This document shows, one piece after another, positions 55,419 to 62,615 of a stretch of DNA of 64,000 bases (positions are counted from its first letter, which is position 1; each line of letters starts with the position of its first letter). The stretch is from Parafilimonas terrae. GTDB lineage: Bacteria > Bacteroidota > Bacteroidia > Chitinophagales > Chitinophagaceae. The stretch spans positions 269,046 through 333,045 of the forward strand of contig NZ_FOXQ01000006.1 of NCBI RefSeq assembly GCF_900115755.1. The letters run 5' to 3'. Below the pieces are notes generated by a model. The model saw only the letters and a program-made list of their open reading frames with translations. It was not told the origin of the DNA and searched no databases. The translations under genes were made by a program, and so were the position numbers.

Positions 55419-57110
55419 TCATTTTTTTTCAAGGTTATTCTGCAAAGGTTTGCTGTTTACTTTTTTCGCTTCAGGTTTTAAGGTGGAAGCCAGCTTTACA
55501 GCCGCAGCTGCATTTAGTAAGCCGCCGCTGGTAAGTTCGCTCATTTCAATTGACTCATCTGTTGAATTATCGTCCTTTAAAGGCTTATTTACTGTACCTA
55601 AATGTGTGGCAGAACCGGTTAACGCATATTTTATTTGCGCCGCCGTTAACTGCGGATAATAAGAGCGCAGCAATGCCGCAACTCCCGTAACAACCGGTGA
55701 AGCCATGCTGGTGCCATCGTGATAACCATAGCTATGCGGTAATGTTGAATAAATTTTTACACCGGGCGCAAAAATATCAACCGTGCCCTTGCCATAATTA
55801 CTGAAATAAGCTATGAATTTACCGTTATTAATTTTAGGATCGCCATAAGCGCCAACTGTTATAAAATTATCCGGTGCAGTTGTGGTGTTAAGAAAATCCG
55901 GATTGGGAAAGTTATCAACCGAATCAATATTATTAGATTCATTACCCGCTGCATGCACCAGCAATACGTCGTGGTCTTCAGCATATTTCACCGCTTCATC
56001 CACCCATTTCTTCTGCGGCGAAAAACTTTTACCAAAACTCATATTAATCACTTTTGCGCCATTATCAACTGCATATTTTATGGCCAGCGCCACATCTTTA
56101 TCATATTCATCGCCACCGGGAGGCAAAGCCCGAACCATCATTACCTGCACATTATCTGCAATACCATCCACACCAATTTTGTTGTCTCGCTGCGCACCAA
56201 TTATTCCGGTTACATGTGTGCCGTGATCCGGATCGTTTGCCATAACATCGCTGTTACCATAGTATTTATCATTTATATCGTAATAATTATCTTTTATTGA
56301 TTCTGCACGGTAATCAGGCGGCGCTGTTGTTTTGTTTTGCAACGAACTCTTTTTACCATCAAGGTATTCTTCAAGGTCGGCCAGCAGGCTTACATTGGTA
56401 GTGGTGCTGTCTGTTTGCACAATTTTTAAAATATTCATGTAGCTTGTTTTGGCCTGCTTGCCTGAAATACTGGCTATCTGGCTATGTTCAAGATCGCTGA
56501 TAGAATATTCTTTTTTACCAAGCTCCTGCTGCAAAATAGCATCTTGCTTGCGCAGGCTTTTATCTAATGCTTCCAGCATCATCACTTCCATTTGTTCATC
56601 GGTGGAAATGGTCATATCGGCGGCAGCCTTTTTCCATTCTGTATATATCCATTTTTCATCGGCGCTTAAATTTGCTGTATCAATATTCTTTCCTTCATAT
56701 CTATCGCGGTAAGCATAATAAACACGGGAACGTTCATCAGAAGTTTTGGTAAGATTATCGCCATTTTTATTACCAAGAAAATTCCATCCGTGAATATCAT
56801 CTACGTACCCATTGTTATCGTCATCAATACCATTGCCCGGAATTTCTTTTTTATTCACCCAAAGAATTTTCTTAAGGTCTTCATGCGTTGTGTCAACGCC
56901 TGTATCAATCACCGCAACTATTACAGGCGTGGATTTTTTTCCTTTCAAAAGCTCGTAAGCTTTATTAAGGCTTATGCCATCCATAAAATCAGCGGCAGAA
57001 TCCTGCTGATACCATATTTTCGTATTGATACGGTTAACACTGTTTTGGGCGTTAACTGAAAAACTGCAGCAAACAAAAACCAGCAACACAATAGCACTCG
57101 ATAAACGCAT
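55419..57110 (-). CDS. Secreted subtilisin-like serine protease (S8)
   Basis: 563 residues with a signal peptide (1-21, VLLVFVCCSFSVNA). The catalytic triad is intact: Asp69 in IVAVIDTGVDTTHED, His296 in DHGTHVTGIIGA and Ser468 in DGTSMASPVVTGVAALL. An insert of about 150 residues between Asp and His is helical and unusually long. No C-terminal secretion (T9SS) domain is obvious. Probably periplasmic or extracellular. Confidence 0.93.
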   Translation of the reverse strand: MRLSSAIVLLVFVCCSFSVNAQNSVNRINTKIWYQQDSAADFMDGISLNKAYELLKGKKSTPVIVAVIDTGVDTTHEDLKKILWVNKKEIPGNGIDDDNNGYVDDIHGWNFLGNKNGDNLTKTSDERSRVYYAYRDRYEGKNIDTANLSADEKWIYTEWKKAAADMTISTDEQMEVMMLEALDKSLRKQDAILQQELGKKEYSISDLEHSQIASISGKQAKTSYMNILKIVQTDSTTTNVSLLADLEEYLDGKKSSLQNKTTAPPDYRAESIKDNYYDINDKYYGNSDVMANDPDHGTHVTGIIGAQRDNKIGVDGIADNVQVMMVRALPPGGDEYDKDVALAIKYAVDNGAKVINMSFGKSFSPQKKWVDEAVKYAEDHDVLLVHAAGNESNNIDSVDNFPNPDFLNTTTAPDNFITVGAYGDPKINNGKFIAYFSNYGKGTVDIFAPGVKIYSTLPHSYGYHDGTSMASPVVTGVAALLRSYYPQLTAAQIKYALTGSATHLGTVNKPLKDDNSTDESIEMSELTSGGLLNAAAAVKLASTLKPEAKKVNSKPLQNNLEKK

Positions 57111-57273
57111 AATAAAACTTGATTTTTTTGAGACGACAAATATCTTTAACAGATAAAGAGTAAATTTTTAAAGAAAGGCAATTTAGGAAACTATTAGTAA
57201 AGTTAATGGCTGATATGTGAAGGAATACCAAAAAGGAGTTGCCCGGTTATTTAATCATATTTAATACAAAAAA

Positions 57274-58095
57274 ATGCACAGGAATCTTAACGTTCTAATG
57301 TTAATAATGGCGGGTTTATTTATTTTAAATACAAACCTGCAGGCACAAATAATACCAGTTGATTCAGGCTATTTTAAATCGTTTGACAATACAAAAATTT
57401 ATTATGAAGTGCGGGGCAATGGCTTCCCTGTTTTACTGGTACATGGCTTTATTGTAAACAGCAATTCCTGGCGGCATGCAGCTTTATATGACAGCCTTAT
57501 TGCAGCGGGGAAGAAAGTGATATTAGTTGATCTGCGGGGCAACGGGAAGTCTGACAAACCACATACCGATGCCGCATATAATAACGATGCTGAAGCAAAA
57601 GATTTAATGCTGTTATTAAAACATCTTCACATAAATAAATACGATGTGGTGGGTTATTCGAGAGGCTCTATTATAACAGCAAGATTGCTGGCATTGGATA
57701 AAAACCTGCATAAGGCGGTAATGGGTGGGATGGGCTCAGACTTTACCAATCCCGACTGGCCGCGGCGCATACAGTTTTATCATGCCCTGGCATTTGATAC
57801 AGTGGCTTCGCTGCATGCAATGGTTCAAAATGTGCAGAAAGCAGGATTAGACCAGGAGGCGCTTGCATTGCTTCAAAAATACCAGCCATCTACATCTAAA
57901 GAAATTTTATCAAAGATTAAAACGCCGGTATTGGTTATTCATGGGGACAGTGATGTTGATAACGGCAATGCAGATGAACTGGCTTCTTTCTTTCCTAATG
58001 CAACAACAGCAGTTACACCCGGCGATCACAACCACGCAGCTTCAACGCCTGAATTTGCTGCAGCCGTGATGGCCTTTTTGAAGAAGAATGATTGA
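57274..58095 (+). CDS. Secreted alpha/beta hydrolase
   Basis: 273 residues with a signal peptide (RNLNVLMLIMAGLFILNTNLQAQ). Alpha/beta hydrolase landmarks: oxyanion HGFIVNSNSW, nucleophile elbow VGYSRGS, late acid Asp in HGDSDVDNGN and the terminal His in GDHNHAAST. Substrate unknown. The 21-bp tandem array begins about 60 bases past its stop and shares its downstream hairpin. Confidence 0.88.
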   Translation: MHRNLNVLMLIMAGLFILNTNLQAQIIPVDSGYFKSFDNTKIYYEVRGNGFPVLLVHGFIVNSNSWRHAALYDSLIAAGKKVILVDLRGNGKSDKPHTDAAYNNDAEAKDLMLLLKHLHINKYDVVGYSRGSIITARLLALDKNLHKAVMGGMGSDFTNPDWPRRIQFYHALAFDTVASLHAMVQNVQKAGLDQEALALLQKYQPSTSKEILSKIKTPVLVIHGDSDVDNGNADELASFFPNATTAVTPGDHNHAASTPEFAAAVMAFLKKND

Positions 58096-58143
58096 ACACC
58101 TGGCATTAGAGGATGGGAAATAGTGCCGTTTTAATATTAGCGA

Positions 58144-58362
58144 ATGCATTTTTTTCGCTGTTTTCCTGCTATTTCTCGCTGTTTAACGCAATCTTTTCGC
58201 TGTTTTTTCGATTATTCCCGCTGTTTATTTGATCCATTTCGCTGCTTTATTGATAATTCTCGCTGTTTTTCCGATTATTCTCGCTGTTTTATAAAACATT
58301 TTCGCTGTTTAAACTTCCATGGTTTTAATAAATATCCCGGTTTTAAACACAGGAAGGTTTAG
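58144..58362 (+). CDS. Possible small protein made of a 7-residue Arg-Cys-Phe repeat
   Basis: A plus-strand frame of 72 residues opens with ATG 58144 and stops at 58360-58362 inside a hairpin. Residues 5-60 are eight 7-residue units, each starting RC(F/L): RCFPAIS, RCLTQSF, RCFFDYS, RCLFDPF, RCFIDNS, RCFSDYS, RCFIKHF, RCLNFHG. The one third-base change in the Cys codon (TGT to TGC) is silent. The periodic Cys and aromatics are unusual, and it may not be translated at all: the array can equally be a DNA or RNA element. No signal peptide. Confidence 0.3.
   Translation: MHFFRCFPAISRCLTQSFRCFFDYSRCLFDPFRCFIDNSRCFSDYSRCFIKHFRCLNFHGFNKYPGFKHRKV
58156..58323. repeat. Eight tandem 21-bp units with a constant CGCTGTTT core
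   Basis: Eight consecutive units of exactly 21 bp each begin CGCTGTTT (once CGCTGCTT), followed by 13 variable bases, several of which repeat GATTATTC. The spacing is two DNA helical turns, so every core faces the same side. It lies between the hydrolase stop and a strong hairpin. Not a CRISPR: units are continuous with no spacers of CRISPR length and no palindromic repeat. Confidence 0.85.
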
Positions 58363-58388
58363 TACAGTCAGCATACTAAACCCTTCCT
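58351..58388. terminator. Bidirectional hairpin between the hydrolase/array and MATE genes
   Basis: AGGAAGGTTTAGTA (58351-58364) pairs with TACTAAACCCTTCCT (58374-58388) with one bulged base and a 9-base loop, then T-rich sequence on the plus side. It serves the convergent hydrolase/array unit and the MATE gene. Confidence 0.75.
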
Positions 58389-58443
58389 GCATATTTATTT
58401 AAAGATTTCAACCCGCCGGAGAAAAACTGCCCAAAGCCGTGGT

Positions 58444-59862
58444 TTAAACCTTTACTTTTTTCCATCCACCGCGCCTGAAAAAATACCAGGCAACAATCGT
58501 GATTAATGTTTCAGCTACAGGTATGGATACAAACACGCCGGTTGGCCCGAAACCGAAATATAAAGTAAGCAGGTAGGCCAATGGTATCTGGAAAAACCAA
58601 AAACCTGCAAGGTTTATCCACGTTGGCGTCCAGCTATCTCCGGCGCCGTTGAAAGCATTTGCCATTACCATGCCTATGCCATAAAATATATAACCTGAGG
58701 CCATGATGCGCAATGCTTTTACAGCAATTTCCTTTACCGCCTCATCGTTGGTAAAAAAGCTAATAACAGGATAGGCGCCTAACAGGAATATTAATGATAC
58801 AAGCCCCATAAACACACCATTATATTTTGCTGTTTTTATAACACTCTCTTCTGCACGCTGCAACTGTTTTGCACCAAGGTTTTGGCCAACCAATGTTGCA
58901 GCGGCATTACTCAATCCCCATGCAGGCAGTATGAAAAACACAACCACCCTTAGTGCTGTTTGATAACCTGCCGATGTTACGCTATGGCCGGTATCTGCTA
59001 CCAGCCTTGCCAATACCACCCAACTGCATGAAGCAATGATAAACTGGAACACTGCAGGCGCTGCAATATTGATAAGTGACTTAAGAATTGACCAGTCAAC
59101 ATTAAAATGTTTGCGCTGTATTTTAATAATGCCATCGCCTTTAAATAAATGGTATAACTGGTAACAAACTCCAATGCCCCTTCCTGCTGTGGTTGCAATA
59201 GCCGCACCTGTTAATCCAAGTGCGGGAATCGGGCCAAAACCGCGAATAAGCACCGGGCAGAGAATGATATTGAAAATATTTGCAAGCCACAAACTCTTCA
59301 TGGCCATTGATGCATCGCCGGCGCCGCGAAATATGCCGTTGATAAGAAAAAGCAGCATGATAATTACAGCGCTTCCCATATCAATGCGGGCAAAGGCAGT
59401 ACCTATAGCTACCGTTTTTTCATCAGCGCCCATAGCACGTAAAACATCGTCAGCAAATACAACACCCAGTATGCTTAATATGATGGCTATTGAACATGCA
59501 AGCCATAATGACTGAACTGCTGAATGTGCTGCTTCATCAGCATTCTTCTCTCCTGTCCGCCTTGATACTACCGCTGTTGCGGCCATGCTTAAACCGAAAG
59601 CAATTGAATATATTATTGAAAGAACTGATTCGGTTAAACTTACAGATTGCAATGTGTGCTCGGCATCAGGCAAATGCCCTACAAAAAATAAATCTACCAA
59701 TGCAAACACGCTTTCCATACTCATTTCAAGTATCATAGGTATGGCCAGCATAATAATCGCTTTGCGTAAACTGCCTTGCGTATAATCCATCTCTACCCCT
59801 TTGATAGAACTGACGGCAAGTGTTAGAAATTCTTTTGACTTATAGGTTAGTCGTTTCAACAT
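58444..59862 (-). CDS. MATE-family efflux transporter
   Basis: 472 residues with twelve transmembrane helices in two homologous halves. The family feature MDYTQGSLRKAIIMLAIPMILEMS at the N-terminus and the repeated Gly-rich helix starts (GDASMAMKSLWLANIFNI, GAGDSWTPTWINLAGFW) fit Na+/H+-driven multidrug exporters. The Met at 59862 is kept, though MDYTQ (residue 25) also suits. A terminator-like hairpin lies in its leader, so expression could be controlled by attenuation. Confidence 0.92.
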   Translation of the reverse strand: MLKRLTYKSKEFLTLAVSSIKGVEMDYTQGSLRKAIIMLAIPMILEMSMESVFALVDLFFVGHLPDAEHTLQSVSLTESVLSIIYSIAFGLSMAATAVVSRRTGEKNADEAAHSAVQSLWLACSIAIILSILGVVFADDVLRAMGADEKTVAIGTAFARIDMGSAVIIMLLFLINGIFRGAGDASMAMKSLWLANIFNIILCPVLIRGFGPIPALGLTGAAIATTAGRGIGVCYQLYHLFKGDGIIKIQRKHFNVDWSILKSLINIAAPAVFQFIIASCSWVVLARLVADTGHSVTSAGYQTALRVVVFFILPAWGLSNAAATLVGQNLGAKQLQRAEESVIKTAKYNGVFMGLVSLIFLLGAYPVISFFTNDEAVKEIAVKALRIMASGYIFYGIGMVMANAFNGAGDSWTPTWINLAGFWFFQIPLAYLLTLYFGFGPTGVFVSIPVAETLITIVAWYFFRRGGWKKVKV

Positions 59863-59914
59863 TTTAATTTGGTTTTACATTTTTGCTATACTGAAATTCA
59901 AAAACGTGCGGGCA

Positions 59915-60045
59915 ATAAAAAACCCCGTTGATAGCGGGGCTGTTATAGTCAGTTAGTAACAGTTGTGGTTAGCTGAAATAAGCTGCCATGCCCGCAATCG
60001 GATAATCTACCGGGACGAAATTTATTCCGCGGGTATCATCCTTTT
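59915..60045 (-). ncRNA. Possible structured leader RNA with internal terminator upstream of the MATE gene
   Basis: Read on the minus strand, an apparent three-way junction closes with ATACCCGC (60029-60036) and GCGGGCAT (59989-59995 region) and contains two small hairpins (GGA/TCC; CGG/CCG). Then come stems AGCT/AGCT and CTGTTA/TAACAG, and finally CCCCG-loop-CGGGG (59923-59939) followed by TTTTTTATT. The last looks like an intrinsic terminator about 60 bases before the MATE start. A second GCCCGC after the poly-T could pair with GCGGGC as a rival fold. No known riboswitch class was recognised. Confidence 0.4.
59923..59939 (-). terminator. Terminator-like hairpin in the MATE leader
   Basis: On the minus strand CCCCG, a 7-base loop and CGGGG are followed directly by TTTTTTATTG. 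The stem is only 5 bp but all GC. Being upstream of the MATE start codon it would act as an attenuator or end a separate small RNA. Confidence 0.55.
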
Positions 60046-60201
60046 GTATATAAGAGCATAACATTTTCACTGTTCAATTTTTTTTAAGAGACGCGAAGTT
60101 GCGGGTATTTTTACTGCCCACAAACTTTTTTTAAGAATTTTTTTAGATTCTTTTTATTATTGAAATACTATTGTGATAATCTATATAAGTAAGTTGTTCA
60201 A

Positions 60202-60564
60202 TTAATATTGATTAGTACTTAGTAAAACCAATGTGCAGGCCTGCATTGGCTGTATATTATTTTCAAGCGCAAGCTTAGCCAGTTCTTCGTTTTCAGCACC
60301 GGGATTAAATATGATCCTTTTAGGATGCAGCGAAAGAATATAATCGTAATACTGTTTTTGATTCTGTGCATTCAGGTAAAGCGTTACCGTATCCACATCT
60401 TCAACGTTAATCGTTTCATTTACTATATCAATATCATTTATCCGTCCTTTTCTTTTGCCGATTGGTATTACGGTGTGCCCATGCGCTGCCAGCCTGCCGG
60501 TTGCAAGATTGCTATAACGTGCGGGATTTGGAGAGGCGCCTAATACAACAGTTTTTTTATTCAT
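60202..60564 (-). CDS. CoA-binding Rossmann protein
   Basis: 120 residues: VVLGASPNPARYSNLATGRLAAHGHTVIPIGKRKGRI, then DTVTLYLNAQNQKQYYDYILSLHPKRIIFNPGAENEEL. This is the CoA_binding (succinyl-CoA synthetase-like) fold seen in YccU-type proteins. Biological role is not settled. It begins before the 339-base gap leading to the MATE gene. Confidence 0.88.
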   Translation of the reverse strand: MNKKTVVLGASPNPARYSNLATGRLAAHGHTVIPIGKRKGRINDIDIVNETINVEDVDTVTLYLNAQNQKQYYDYILSLHPKRIIFNPGAENEELAKLALENNIQPMQACTLVLLSTNQY

Positions 60565-60647
60565 ACTGCAAATTATAAATATTGTAAAAGTCCGAAATGT
60601 TTGATGAAAGATTTTGTTGTTAAACCTTTACATTTGCGCCAAATAAT

Positions 60648-60722
60648 GGCCCTGTAGTTCAATGGATAGAATAGAAGTTTCCTAAACTTTAGATACAGGT
60701 TCGATTCCTGTCGGGGCTACCA
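60648..60722 (+). tRNA. tRNA-Arg (anticodon CCT), encoded CCA
   Basis: Acceptor GGCCCTG/CGGGGCT (end pair G-U), D-arm GTTC/GAAT, anticodon stem GAAGT/ACTTT with loop TTCCTAA (anticodon CCT), T-arm ACAGG/CCTGT, discriminator A and CCA at 60720-60722. The 3' half is also the 3' end of the recombinase gene on the other strand, marking the junction of an integrated element. Confidence 0.9.
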
Positions 60723-62232
60723 TACAGGACTGGCTTCCATTATTGGAAGCCTTTTCTTTTCTCCATCCTCTGTAACCCTTGCCACTATTGCATAAAAGCA
60801 TGAGTATCTCATTGGCTTCTTTGGTTCGATATTCACCCTCAACAAATTCAAGTTTCTCAGGAAATATCAAACCAAGCATCTTTTGCTTTACTTCCAAATT
60901 GGCAGTTTCGTAGTAATGAGAAAGGTTGCTTAACAAAGACATTCCATATCGGCTATACTTTGAAAAGCCGCTTTCTATATGCTGCAAGTCGTTAATCCTG
61001 GCACTAATTCCGTTTAATTCATTATCCAGTTGCTCTTTAATACGGCGGAAAGTATGTTTGTCCAGATCATCATTTACCAGCTTAATGCCTGCCTTTGTAA
61101 TCATTTCCCTTTTCTCAGCTTGTTCGCCTTGTAGCTTCGTAATTTCCTTATTCCGGTCGCCTTCCCTTGTCTTAAACACATCCTCCATGATGGCGAGATA
61201 TAAAGAAGCTACTTCAGAACGGAAACTTATTTGTGCTAACCATTGAGAAAAATGGCTGTGTGCAGTTTCAGCACGGTATCTTTCATTGCAACCAGGTTGG
61301 CAGTGATAATAGAAGTACCTGCCGCCATTTCCTTTTGAAGCACTCCCTGTTAAGTTTTTGCCGCATTTGCTGCAAACAAGGTTACCACGTAAGTGCAGTT
61401 CCTCAATTTGCTTTGAAGGCTTTGCCTTCTTTTGCTTTCTCTTAGTGGCAACTTCCTGTACTTTGTAAAATATCTCTTCGCTGATGATTGCTTTGTGTAA
61501 GCCATCAACTATTTCTTCCGGTTCATCTTTATATTCAGGTACACGGATTTTACCACAATATACCGGGTTACGCAGCATTTCTGAAAAGCTGTTTTTAGAA
61601 AGACTCATTCCCCTCGGCTTTAGTTTCTTTCTTAGTTCTTCTTTTTCATATACGCCTGTTGCGTATAATTCAAAAGCCTCTTTCACCAAAGCTGCTTTAT
61701 CATCTTTGAGAGTAATAACAGGTCTGTTCTTGTTGTCCCGGTTATTTTTATAACCAAAGGGAGCTGTCGCCATCCACCGACCTTCTTTTAATGCTTTACG
61801 CATTCCATTTTTTGTATTGAGGGAACGCCTTGCATTTTCCACCTGTGGTGTAGCCAGGTAGATTGCTTTCATTAAGAGGTTTTCAGGAATATCATCATCG
61901 AGAGGTTGTTCGATAGCTTCTACTTCCACACCATATTTCTTCAATGTGTTTATCATAGCCAAAGCACCTGCCATGTCTCTTGAAAACCTATCCCACTTAA
62001 CAACAAACAGTTTTTGAATAAACCCCTTATTGCTTTTCACAAAGCTCAACAGCTTTATAAACTCAGGTCGCTCAAAAGTTTTGGCAGAATGCCCGTCCTC
62101 ATAGTGCTTTATTACTTCAAAACCTTTTTCGCTGCAATACTTTTCAAGTCTTGCTTTTTGGTCCCGCAGGCTGTACCCTTTTTCTTCCTGTTCATCGGTT
62201 GAGACACGGGTGTAGATGATTGCGTTACGCAT
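60682..62232 (-). CDS. Large serine recombinase (integrase)
   Basis: 516 residues. An N-terminal resolvase catalytic domain (IIYTRVSTDEQ, nucleophile Ser11) precedes a recombinase DNA-binding domain (about 180-280), a zinc-ribbon-like segment (LVCSKCGKNLTG ... FYYHCQPGC) and a long coiled coil. The stop codon lies within the anticodon loop of tRNA-Arg, so the final residues (MVAPTGIEPVSKV) are encoded antisense to the tRNA. That places one attachment site at the tRNA 3' end. The recombinase would integrate and excise the element. The other end of the element is outside the window. Confidence 0.93.
   Translation of the reverse strand: MRNAIIYTRVSTDEQEEKGYSLRDQKARLEKYCSEKGFEVIKHYEDGHSAKTFERPEFIKLLSFVKSNKGFIQKLFVVKWDRFSRDMAGALAMINTLKKYGVEVEAIEQPLDDDIPENLLMKAIYLATPQVENARRSLNTKNGMRKALKEGRWMATAPFGYKNNRDNKNRPVITLKDDKAALVKEAFELYATGVYEKEELRKKLKPRGMSLSKNSFSEMLRNPVYCGKIRVPEYKDEPEEIVDGLHKAIISEEIFYKVQEVATKRKQKKAKPSKQIEELHLRGNLVCSKCGKNLTGSASKGNGGRYFYYHCQPGCNERYRAETAHSHFSQWLAQISFRSEVASLYLAIMEDVFKTREGDRNKEITKLQGEQAEKREMITKAGIKLVNDDLDKHTFRRIKEQLDNELNGISARINDLQHIESGFSKYSRYGMSLLSNLSHYYETANLEVKQKMLGLIFPEKLEFVEGEYRTKEANEILMLLCNSGKGYRGWRKEKASNNGSQSCMVAPTGIEPVSKV
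60732..60760 (+). terminator. Terminator for tRNA-Arg
   Basis: GGCTTCC (60732-60738) and GGAAGCC (60745-60751) form a 7-bp stem with a 6-base loop, followed by TTTTCTTTT. It lies in the recombinase coding region on the opposite strand, so it is probably supplied by the element and reconstitutes the tRNA end. Confidence 0.7.
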
Positions 62233-62375
62233 CGTTCATTTGTTTTAGAAGTGAAGTGTAAATAATCAAGTTCTGCCAACTGGTATAAGAACTCTCTTAT
62301 TCGTTTAATTTGCTCAGGCTTATAAGAACCGCCTTTCTGTGCAAGAATCTTCCTGCACTTTTCAATACTTAGCAT
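62112..62375 (-). CDS. Small protein overlapping the recombinase start
   Basis: 87 residues: the first 47 (MLSIEKCRKILAQKGGSYKP... IREFLYQLAELDY) look like the short helical protein often seen just upstream of Bacteroidota recombinases. The rest overlaps the recombinase in another frame for 121 bases and reads like shadow sequence. Probably a real gene whose true end is shorter; no function known. Confidence 0.5.
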   Translation of the reverse strand: MLSIEKCRKILAQKGGSYKPEQIKRIREFLYQLAELDYLHFTSKTNERCVTQSSTPVSQPMNRKKKGTACGTKKQDLKSIAAKKVLK

Positions 62376-62429
62376 TTAAAATTGCATGGCTCTCACGCCG
62401 GTTGCTCCGGTCATTTAAGCAAAACGCAA

Positions 62430-62597
62430 TTACTTAGGGTTGCTCCCTTTTGTAAACTTCTTTTTTATCGTTTGAAAGATGGCAGTTATTTCGCCATCTT
62501 CTTCCTGAATTTGTATGTCCTGGTAGTTATGCTCCCTCATAATTTCTTCAATCCGTTTCTTAGCTTTCAGACGTTGTACACCTTCAAACTTTTCCAT
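62430..62597 (-). CDS. Small 55-residue protein next to the recombinase
   Basis: From ATG 62597 to TAA 62430-62432, the protein begins MEKFEGVQRLKAKKRIEEIM and ends with a basic tail FTKGSNPK. It is charged, likely helical, and in the same direction as the recombinase. Intact ORF of reasonable composition but no recognised family. Confidence 0.5.
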   Translation of the reverse strand: MEKFEGVQRLKAKKRIEEIMREHNYQDIQIQEEDGEITAIFQTIKKKFTKGSNPK

Positions 62598-62615
62598 CTG
62601 CCCATTAAGAAAAAA

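Noticed and set aside
58156..58323. CRISPR array
   Set aside because: Units are directly abutting 21-mers with an 8-bp core; there are no unique 30-bp spacers, no 28-37 bp repeats and no cas genes nearby.
59915..60045. Cobalamin, TPP or SAM-I riboswitch
   Set aside because: The conserved boxes of those classes were not found in the leader, so no class is assigned.
61233..61445. Plus-strand frames opposite the serine recombinase
   Set aside because: Antisense shadows of a gene with clear catalytic and zinc-ribbon motifs.
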